The translations under genes and the position numbers were made by a program. The notes beneath the pieces are model-generated. The model saw only the letters and a program-made list of their open reading frames with translations, did no database searches and was not told the DNA's origin. A stretch of 38,871 nucleotides of DNA from Serpula lacrymans var. lacrymans S7.9. Taxonomy: Eukaryota > Basidiomycota > Agaricomycetes > Boletales > Serpulaceae. Where the stretch lies: NCBI RefSeq assembly GCF_000218685.1, contig NW_006763299.1, positions 1,938,655-1,977,525 of the forward strand, written 5' to 3'. Every line of letters begins with the position of its first letter. Positions within the stretch are counted from its first letter, which is position 1. Of the stretch, positions 31,569-38,871 are shown piece by piece.

Positions 31569-32986
31569 TCATGATAGTACATGGACGGCAGACTCAAAGA
31601 CGGCAAAAGTGGCCATGTTCACTGGTATCGCACTAGAGAAACGAAAATGAATGCGTTAGAACTTGGAGGCAAGGTGGACGAGATGTTCGTCTGACCGAAT
31701 AAGTGTAGGCGCCAGGCCCCTAAAGAAGACGCTCATACCTTCTGCACGGTATGAGTTCATGAACGCAGACATTGTAGTTCGATATGGATTATGATGCGCT
31801 ACATCAACACCTTGAGCGAGACTCGAGGAGGGTGTATAGTCGCTCGACTGAATCCGAGTTTTGACAACGTCGAAAGGGAATGTCGTGATCCAACCTGCGA
31901 TACCCGCCACCCCGCCGGCAGCCAAAAATGCAGGCAGGGATAGGGATGACATCTCAGACTCGATTTCTGAGAATATGGACGAGTGGTCCGATGATGCAGT
32001 AGAGACGGGCGAAGCAAAGTAACGGCATGTCGCCTCGTACTGAAACAGGATGCGTCAGATTTTCCGTATCATAGCTTAATTGTCAGAAGGAGATGAGGGC
32101 TCACGGCAGTGAAGTAGGCACCATAACCACAGTCTCTGAGAGCAGTTGTAGTGATTCCTCGATATAAGCCCCTTATACCATTTTGCCTATATATGCGCAG
32201 TGCAATTGCCCTTGCGGAAGCGTTCGCAGGATCAACTGTCATTGTGTTCTGCTGCTTGATCTTGATCAGTTCAGTGGGAGTCGTGATTAACCTGGATCAA
32301 AATTGCTCATATGCACAAGAGAAAATAAGACGAGAGACATACGAAGATATTATTCCGCTTCCTGCCCCAGCAAGTGTGATCTGTGTGAGCGTTGGGACCG
32401 TAGTTTCGCTTTCCAACTGACCCCTCATGAACAACTTGTAAGAAGCAAAAACGAGGCCATTGAGAAATGCGCATGTAGCCTGCGAGATGGCACATGACCA
32501 TGATAGATCAGCACCCACAGAGAAATGGCAATCAGAAAAGGGTCATTGACGTACGAGAGGGGAAACGACGCCTTTGTACAGCCCGAGGAAACGCTCTTCT
32601 CGGACAATCGTGTTGAAGGCGTTGAATGTGGAATGGTATTTAGATGAGATGGCAGGATTTTGGAAGCGTACTTTGACTGATGGAAACGAGTGTGAATAGG
32701 TCGTGTGCAATAGCCTTGATAGGAGACATACCAGTGTCAAAGGGATATCCTACGATAATTCCAGCTATGCCTGTTGATGACGCAAAGCGCGGTTATACAA
32801 AGATCTGTCATTGGAAATATTCCACAAGCACCCACCAGCAACTGTTCCTGCAACAAAGTCAATCGTCGGGTGGATTTCAGCTGAACAAGACAAATTAGCA
32901 ACCCTACTTTGGAGTCTCTAATGGACGTGGATACAATTCAGACTTATCGTACCTTTGGATTTACCCGAAGTCTGATCACTGCTCAT
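31569..32986 (-). CDS. Mitochondrial carrier protein (SLC25 family)
   Basis: Eight exons: 32986-32965, 32880-32836, 32770-32732, 32676-32555, 32479-32343, 32291-32105, 32039-31696, 31632-31569, giving 319 aa, the usual size. The three tandem repeats each show the PxD/ExxKxRxQ-type signature: YPFDTVKVRFQ, TPTELIKIKQQ and FPFDVVKTRIQ. Each repeat ends in a typical aromatic/Gly segment (FLGLYKGVVSPL, GIRGLYRGITTTALRD, GMSVFFRGLAPTLIRA). The start MSSDQTS comes from a 22-nt first exon, and the protein ends AIPVNMATFAVFESAVHVLS. It is an inner-membrane exchanger. The substrate cannot be read from sequence: amino-acid or carnitine/acylcarnitine-type carriers (SLC25A20/29/45/48-like) are possible. 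The weaker second-repeat signature (Glu for Asp, Ile for Arg) fits several subfamilies. Confidence 0.9.
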
Positions 32987-33027
32987 CTCTGGGACTTTCC
33001 GAATTATGGACCCAACCAGACACGACT

Positions 33028-33048
33028 ACTCAGTACTCAGTACTCAGT
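33028..33048. repeat. Three perfect tandem copies of ACTCAGT
   Basis: A 7-bp unit repeated three times without change, 42-62 bp upstream of the carrier start codon (32986), so in its promoter or 5' UTR. It may be a cis-element array or simply a microsatellite. Confidence 0.6.
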
Positions 33049-33488
33049 GATTGTGTGTGACGTTGCAGTTCCAGGTTATTCGCCAGCCAAGACTTGGCAA
33101 GTACTAGGTAAAGATACGCTTGTCTATATCAAGATTTGATGTTTAGAAACAAGGAAGAGAACTAGAAATGACCTACGGTTGATTCAAGAATTTACGAATG
33201 ACAGGGAGAAGATGATAACATGGAGATTTAGTACGTTCGAGGGTGTCGGTGGTTTGCTGAGACCGGATCAAAGAGGTTTTGGCCCGGAGCCAGACTGGCA
33301 ATGATGCAAGGCACCCGCCGCGGCCTTATATCGCCTCCGAGTCTAGTCGTCGTTATCGTTCACGTCGACGTCGACAATATCCAGGATACTCGAAGGGCCA
33401 CGATGTCGCAGGACTGGTAAGGGCCATTCCGTTGCCCTATGGTAGCAATTCGGCCGAAACTTGTATCGCGTTATAATGGTCTCGCCAA

Positions 33489-33938
33489 TCAACTATGCTC
33501 AAGCCGTTTTTGTCGTGCACAACTCTGTGTGTCCCGTGAAAATCCAGGGCAGTGTTGGCATATCCAGAAAACATTGTCTAGCGGGTTCTTGTTATGACAC
33601 TGGGTTTTCAAAGTTCGTGATGCCTTTGTAGGTTCCTGATGCAGTTCGCATGATAGCCAGAGCTCATTCAAAATTTTGCTTGATACATGCTTTTTCAGCC
33701 AGAATACCATGTCATCGTGGTAGGACAGTCCTTCGACCAAAGAGTTACTAAGAAGAGGCGCCAGAATCTGACCAGATGTGATCAGACTACCAGAGCGAAT
33801 GACAGGTAATCCAAAACTAAATAGATTTTGGCACAAGGAAGAAAATAGAATGCTGACCAACGTAGTAACTAAACAAACAAAGAGACTTGGGAGGCAAAAG
33901 TGAGCAAGTAATCGGTGAGTTTGATATGATACTCTCAT
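33489..33938 (-). CDS. Doubtful ORF, 149 codons, hydrophobic N-terminus
   Basis: Single open frame starting ATG (MRVSYQTHRLLAHFCLPSLF). A hydrophobic segment at residues 11-45 could be a signal anchor. The rest is Cys/Leu/Asn-rich, with no motif. It has no splice sites, no recognised family and no clear promoter, and adjacent sequence is degenerate, so it may be a chance ORF. The rest of 33050-34390 shows nothing that I can support. Confidence 0.2.
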   Translation of the reverse strand: MRVSYQTHRLLAHFCLPSLFVCLVTTLVSILFSSLCQNLFSFGLPVIRSGSLITSGQILAPLLSNSLVEGLSYHDDMVFWLKKHVSSKILNELWLSCELHQEPTKASRTLKTQCHNKNPLDNVFWICQHCPGFSRDTQSCARQKRLEHS

Positions 33939-34389
33939 TGCACTTTAAGCTACTGAGTATACTATAGTCTTTGGTGTATCTTTCTTCTGAGCGCGCATGC
34001 AAATCAAGGGACTTTCAATTACACGTGATATTCCATGTAATTACCATGGCCCTCCGGGGTAGTCTGACATGGACTCAATAGGTGCATGGTTGAATCTGTA
34101 TACAGTCAAACTCAAAGTTCTGTCGAAACAAAAGATTCTATTATCAAAATGGAAATCTGGATTATTGGGTCCAGTGATAGATAGGTGGATAGCATCACTG
34201 CACTTGGTTAGCAATTACCAGCAGATGTCTTTAGGACGCCATCTCGTTGTCCATGGCCGAACATGGTCCCCATTGTCCGCATTTACATTTAGGAATGGTC
34301 GATGATCGCTCTTCTTTTTTATCTCCTCTGCAATCCACTGTCAGCCGCCCCTACAAGAACTGTTACAATCATGTTAGATACCACCATTC

Positions 34390-35165
34390 AATCGTTCGAA
34401 GGCGCATGTCATACTGCGATCTGTTGATATTGTGGATTTCCACGTTTTCAAACCATTCCTTTCGCTCGCATCGCCCTCTTTGAAGCAATGTTCGAGCTTC
34501 CACAGCCCTCACCACAAGGCGGTGAAAAGGACATGAAGGTTGGATTACCTGTCATCTCTGTCACTGAAAATAGCAAAACTTTGGATACATTGCTCAGATT
34601 TTGCTGTCCCTCGACTCTGGCGGAGGACCCGAGTAAGCTGGAGAACAAAACCAGGACTGCCACAAAGTTTACGTTGCGTCAGCCGTTGCTCCCCCAAACG
34701 TGAAAGAGTTAGGACTGATCACGGAAATAGACCTTTGCCAACTTCTAGACCATCGTGCGCGATGTGCCGTAATGATAAAGAAGCTGACTTCATTACACTG
34801 GATGCTTCGGCGGTATCTATGCAACGTTCCAGTGGTTGACAGCTACCGACCACAGTCCTGGCAGGCACCGAACACAATACTACATGGAATACTACTACTA
34901 GACTTTGTGGAAACAAGCACAACACCAAGTGCGAGATCCTCGGTCTTCCTCAAACCATGTTAGTTCCGGATTGGTGGGCAGATTGTATGAAAGCCACGTG
35001 GGACGCTTTGAAGGACAAGTCCTCTGGTGTGGTGGTTTTCAATGGTATAGATAACGCAGTTAGAAGCGCAGGGTTAAAATGCATGTTTTGTGCCCAGATA
35101 ACATGCCCGACTTTACAAAAATATTTCCCGAAGAAGTCGACAAGGTAGTGGCAAAGGTACATCAT
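34390..35165 (+). pseudogene. BTB/POZ-domain protein pseudogene (several frameshifts)
   Basis: Blocks of the large Agaricomycete BTB/POZ family appear in order but in changing frames: VDIVDFHVFKPFLSLASP (about 34420-34470), FEAMFELPQPSPQGGEKD with GLPVISVTENSKTLDTLLRF (34482-34620), ATKFTLRQPLLPQT (to 34702), VKELGLITEIDLCQLLDH and IKKLTSLHWMLRRYL (34701-34830), CEILGLPQTMLVPDWWAD and KATWDALKDKSSG (34930-35030), and finally EEVDKVVAKV (to about 35160). Frame changes occur near 34475, 34700, 34870 and 35125, and the middle helical part between about 34640 and 34660 is deleted. These lesions cannot be explained by introns, because splice sites are lacking. The intact family acts in substrate recognition or protein interaction; specific roles are unknown. 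It is firmly a relic. Confidence 0.8.
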
Positions 35166-35513
35166 GTGTTCATAATACCACGAATTGCTGCAGTAAAAAA
35201 CTGAATGAATCCTTTGTAGATACGACTAGACACCAAAGGCATGATTGTCGCCAGATGGTTTTGAGATACGTGGAGTTGTCAAGGCCGAAAGGAAACGGCT
35301 GTAGGGTATATACAAACAGATTGGGCGTGTAACGTCCCTGTTGACATTGAAGACATTGTTAAGAATTAGCAGTGGCTTGAGAATTAGGAGTGACTTGAAG
35401 AATCGTTCTTGACTAGCAAAAAGCCATTTACCTCCACTACTTACCAAACACGGGGCTCATAGGAACATGACATCTGAAACGTTTGAACCCCAATATCGCA
35501 TTTATTACATTGC

Positions 35514-36330
35514 CTATACTGACCGTGTGGGCACCGTCTCTTGAATCTCGTTACCACTCGCTTGACACCCGAATGCTTCGAGGAGTTGATTAGTTGTCCA
35601 TGAAACCCATTCCTTATCAACTACTGAATGTAGCAAAGGCCGCCTTCTCGGATCTCTGTCCAGAAGCATCTTGATGAGCTGCCCGAAGCCGGAATATGAG
35701 CCTTTCTCGACCATCCCAGTAATGAACTGAAGAACCCTACCACAGGACCACAGATCTGCTCGTATAGGACTGAACGCCTGTGGCAACTTGTCAGCGTCAA
35801 GAACAATTTCCGGAGCGCTCCATTCAAAAGTCCCGCAGGACCTTTCGACCATGTCATTTTCACTACCGCACTTCATGGCTATATCAAAGTCAATAATAAG
35901 AAGCCTATCCGTGTCAAAGGTACAGATAAGATTGTCAGGCTTGATATCCAAGTGCGCAATCCTTTGCTCGTGGAGGAAGGCAACACCTTCTACAAGCTCG
36001 CCGCTCAGCCGCTGAGATCTGTCCTTGTGAATATGCCTGAGGATAGAAAGTGTATGTTAAGTGGAGTTTTGTGTTTTGATAATTGATTGAGGAAGGAGAG
36101 CTCATTGCATGGTTTGCGGACAAGCTTCACAATAAGTCGTTTTCCGTTGGAGTCTCTTGCCTCTGCTATTATGATCCGATAACTGCTAGAATCTATTAGC
36201 ACAAAGCAAACATAATTCTTCTTGCCTCATGTATGGGCCCAAAACCTTCGGGATCTACTTGTAAGTGGTAAAATGTTCCTTCGAGCGTGTCAGTCATCAC
36301 GCCACGAATATCGGCCCTGACTGACTCCAT
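35514..36330 (-). pseudogene. Protein-kinase-like gene, degenerate, one clear frameshift
   Basis: Exon 1 36330-36246 (MESVRADIRGVMTDTLEGTF) joins exon 2 at 36192 through a 53-nt intron (GTTTTG...AATAG). Exon 2 has the Lys strand (RLIVKLVRKP) and a helix-C Glu (NELSFLNQL). At about 36005-36018 the frame breaks: LSSGIFTRTDLS is out of frame with SGELVEGVAFLHEQRIAHLD. The C-lobe then stays open to 35514: catalytic loop HLDIKPDN (Arg of HRD replaced by Leu), metal-binding DFD in place of DFG, GTFEWSAPEIV, and RADLWSCGRVL. The hinge region is unusually short, so sequence may also have been deleted there. It resembles the lineage-expanded kinase-like proteins of Agaricomycetes. A sequencing error could explain a single frameshift, so an active gene is not excluded. 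Confidence 0.7.
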
Positions 36331-36565
36331 GCCGCTATATTGCTTTGAACCCGGACCCCCTCGTTGACTATGTCGTTTGTACGGTTAGTGATACCGAGTG
36401 TTCTGTCCTCTTCGTTTGTGTCGTGCTCCAAATGAACATGTTCCACCTATCAATCAGAATCAGTCGACGGAAGCGCGGACGTCCGATAATCAGTTCCAAA
36501 ATTCGAACACCGGCCTACCGTTAGAGGACCAATCCATTTCACGAACATAATCTACGCGCATTGAC
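36331..36565. promoter_or_regulatory. Divergent promoter region between the kinase-like gene and the AhpD-like gene
   Basis: 235 bp separate the two start codons. I see no TATA box or repeated motif in it. Confidence 0.4.
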
Positions 36566-37450
36566 ATGGTTGATATCGCTACCCCAGATTTTTTATCACA
36601 TCTAAAATCACTATATCCAGAGGGGCCGTCCTACATACGCAATCCGTGGTATGCAGTTTCTGCAATCGCGTTCAGTGCAAGCAATCAACCAGAAGCCGTG
36701 CCTCTGGTTCTCCGATATGCTCTCAACGACCTGGATTCTCTCCTTTCCCCTCAAGAGGATCGCCTTTATCTTGCTCGGAAGATACGAGATATGGTCTTCA
36801 AATCTGGAATGATTTCTGGGTTCCCCAAAGTCTGCCTCACCAAACTTTATCCCTCGAAATGATCCCTTTAACGAGATACTGATAGGTTATAAATGCGCTT
36901 GGTGCTCTTCATTCAGCAACTCCAGAAGATTTGCGAGACGCGCAACCTCTGCGGTAGGGTTTTCAGAGTGGAATTCATGTCCCACAAGAGTGCAATTGAT
37001 TCCCCTTTGCAATAGCGACACATCTCTCTCCACTGAAGACATTACACGTGCTGGGCAAGAGTTCTTCGACCAGACATATGGAGAGACAGCTTCGACAGTC
37101 CAGCCATTCTTGCGTGCTATCTACCCCGACCTAGGTATGACCTTCTTCATCGTTCCGGGTCGTCACTGGGAGTCAAACACATCTAATTCATCCTACCAGA
37201 GTTCTATGTCACTTCTTTCGCTTATGGTTTTGGATACGCCTTCATGGATGTAACATCACCCATGGAGACTTCATTCGCAATGATCGCAGCACTCATCGCC
37301 ACGGACACCCCTCGCCAGATCGAATGGCACTTGGGCGGCGCTCTGCGGAACGGGGCATCGGTTGCTGAGGTAAAGGCCGTCCGACAGATTTCCATCGAAA
37401 TTGCTCAAGCATCGGGAATTGTGTGGAAAGGGGACATTCCGGACCTTTGA
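36566..37450 (+). CDS. AhpD-like/carboxymuconolactone-decarboxylase-fold protein
   Basis: Four exons: 36566-36829, 36886-36953, 37016-37134, 37200-37450 (phases 0, 2, 1), giving 233 aa. The protein is all-helical in pattern, starts MVDIATPDFLSHLKS and contains ARKIRDMVFKSGMISGFPK, EDITRAGQEFFDQTYGE and the C-terminal EWHLGGALRNGASVAEVKAV. The last block matches the second half of the AhpD/CMD fold (xxHxxgAlrnGaSxeEvxev). The catalytic Cys-x-x-Cys of AhpD is absent, so peroxidase or reductase activity is doubtful. Related fungal proteins are annotated as CMD-family or mitochondrial proteins of unknown role. There is no clear targeting peptide. The gene diverges from the kinase-like gene and is 278 bp upstream of the Abp1-like gene. 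Confidence 0.75.
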
Positions 37451-37728
37451 GGTGTTTGAGCATATTTTTATTCACAAAATGTACAATATTGCATGCGGGT
37501 GAATATTGATATTCACACAAGACAGTATGGTCGTACCCTGCAGGATAGCCTAGAGGAACCTGAAAGATATGCATGTGTTTTATTCATGTGCTACTAGTCA
37601 CGTGGTAGATACTGCGGGTGTTCTGCCCAAAGCCCTGCTCGTCGGATGGCTGTCCTAGGCAACTGAGCATATATAAGCCATCACCACCAAGACCACCAGC
37701 GCGGCGTTCTATATAGATCGTATCACCC

Positions 37729-38871
37729 ATGTCTCTTCAAGTTAACTTGTCGAGCAAAGAGCTCGGCGAAGCATATCAAAATGTCGTCGCTGGACGTGGC
37801 ATAGATTGGGCTATATTCACATACGAGAAAGGAAGTAATGACCTCAAAGTCCAGGCAACTGGTAGCGGCGGACTTGACGAACTCGAGGAGGAGTTCTCAG
37901 ATGGAAGGTGATTCTTCTCCGGTTGTAATATCTGTAGAGATCGACTAACCTGACCAAAACATCGTATCAGAATACAGTATGCGTTTGCGAGAGTGACCGA
38001 TCCTAACGTTTGTCAACCATCGCTACCTTCTTCCTCTGTCAGGCTAACATACACATCGTTTCAGAGTCAACTCCCAAAATTCGTCCAGATTAACTGGTGT
38101 GGCGATGGCGTTCCCGAAGCCAAGAAAGGGCTTTTCCATACCCACTCAAGCGCTGTTGCCAGATTCTTACGTGGCACCCACGTCGTCATCAGTGCCCGCA
38201 ACGAGGTTCGTCTTTATTTCTACTTATTTCTATTTTATTTATTTATGAAAGCCTCTAATCTCGATCTCATGTGCATTCCATGATCTCCACAGTCGGACGT
38301 TACTCCAGCTCTCATCATGTCCCGGGTTGAAGGGGCTTCCGGCGCAAGGTACTCCGCTCATAAGGAACAAGCCCGCAAATTCGAGCCGATCGCCCCAGTT
38401 GGGACGAGCTACACCCCAATTGGAAGACCTGATATTGCAGCGATGAGGAAGGTTCCTCCTCCACCCAGGAGTGTAGAAGCTCCCGCTCCAGCGCCGAGTG
38501 TCTCGAGACCTGTCATGCCATCTGTTCCTCGACCAAACTTCGGGGCTCCAGCTGCAGCCAAACCCACTGGTTTCGGGAGGGCCCCAGCTGATGCTTGGCC
38601 AGAGGACGCACCTGCAACATTTGCACCTCCGCCACCACCCGCTGCATCTCGCCCGCCTACAATCCCAGCGGCTCCTCGGCCAGTTGTATCTGTGCGTATG
38701 GTTACTTATCGTCAAGCCGGGTTGCTGATTATTCTCAAAGGCTTATCAACCTGCTGCTCGTGTCGCAGCCACACCTCCTCCCTCAGCGGCTTCATCCAAC
38801 GTACCTACTAAACCTGTTGAGGAAGATCGTATCGGACGCGTGGTAAGTATTAGTTTTGCTAAAATATGTAC
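37729..38871 (+). CDS. ABP1: Abp1/drebrin-like actin-binding protein, N-terminal part (runs off right edge)
   Basis: Five exons in the window: 37729-37907, 37971-38007, 38065-38205, 38293-38691, 38741-38842. They give 286 residues, then a GTAAGT donor just before the end. Residues 1 to about 135 form an ADF-H domain: MSLQVNLSSKELGEAYQNV, DWAIFTYEKGSNDLKVQATG, FVQINWCGDGVPEAKKGLF and RFLRGTHVVISARNE. Such domains bind F-actin without severing it. A Pro/Ala-rich linker follows, with PIGRPDIAAMRK and poly-Pro runs (FAPPPPPAASRPP), ending EEDRIGRV. In Abp1 this region leads to one or two C-terminal SH3 domains, which would be outside the window. Abp1 works in cortical actin patches and endocytosis. 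CACGTG occurs at 37599-37604, 125 bp upstream. Confidence 0.88.

Noticed and set aside
33279..33476. Arg-rich ORF (RRYRSRRRRQYPG)
   Set aside because: It arises from a GTCGACGTCGAC repeat. No splice sites, family or downstream continuation.
38239..38715. 158-codon minus-strand ORF
   Set aside because: Antisense of the Pro-rich Abp1 linker. The Trp/Gly/Arg-rich composition is the complement of Pro/Ala codons.

Overview
The window looks like part of a basidiomycete (probably Agaricomycetes) nuclear genome. The genes are dense with introns of about 40-85 nt (GT-AG, plus two apparent GC-AG). Recognisable products are eukaryotic housekeeping proteins: ATP synthase subunit b, a Dnm1-type dynamin, a BCS1 AAA ATPase, SYS1, a Ste13/Dap2-type dipeptidyl aminopeptidase, a mitochondrial carrier and an Abp1-like ADF-H protein. 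Lineage-typical families are also present: a tandem DUF6593-like pair, a BTB/POZ relic and a degenerate protein kinase. All gene models below were built by hand from reading frames, splice consensus and family motifs. Exon sums were checked for frame.

Layout. 1-494: 5' end of a coiled-coil gene (minus). 830-9100: a transposon graveyard with a pogo/Tc1-type DDE transposase relic whose catalytic Asp reads Asn, an unknown 180-aa ORF, an LTR-like block, a Helitron-type Pif1 helicase pseudogene with a terminal-hairpin-like sequence, a large compound inverted repeat, a second transposase tail, and a probable 3' LTR with polypurine tract. 9750-12230: two tandem DUF6593-like genes with identical intron positions and phases. 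13237-21059: ATP4, DNM1 and a convergent 22-exon BCS1-type gene. 21060-24480: 3.4 kb without a confident gene. 24481-29058: SYS1 and the dipeptidyl aminopeptidase, divergent over a 212-bp promoter. 29304-32986: an unknown conserved-looking 517-aa protein convergent with a mitochondrial carrier. 34390-36330: BTB pseudogene and kinase-like pseudogene. 36566-38871: an AhpD-like protein and the start of an Abp1-like gene that runs off the right edge.

The most unusual signal is inside the BCS1-type gene. Four consecutive 24-nt, phase-0 micro-exons (18307-18567) each encode one 8-residue Lys/Glu-rich unit ending in Lys-Glu. They look like a tandemly duplicated exon that builds a charged helix in steps of exactly eight residues. 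The same gene also uses 14-nt and 22-nt micro-exons. Other points of interest are the nonamer AAACCCTAA (telo-box) at about the same distance upstream of ATP4 and of SYS1/DPP, GC-AG introns in two conserved genes, and the nested inverted-repeat structure at 6057-6912.

Several genes act at mitochondria (ATP4, DNM1, BCS1, carrier, possibly the AhpD-like protein). They are neighbours, not an operon, so I infer no joint regulation beyond possible shared promoter motifs.
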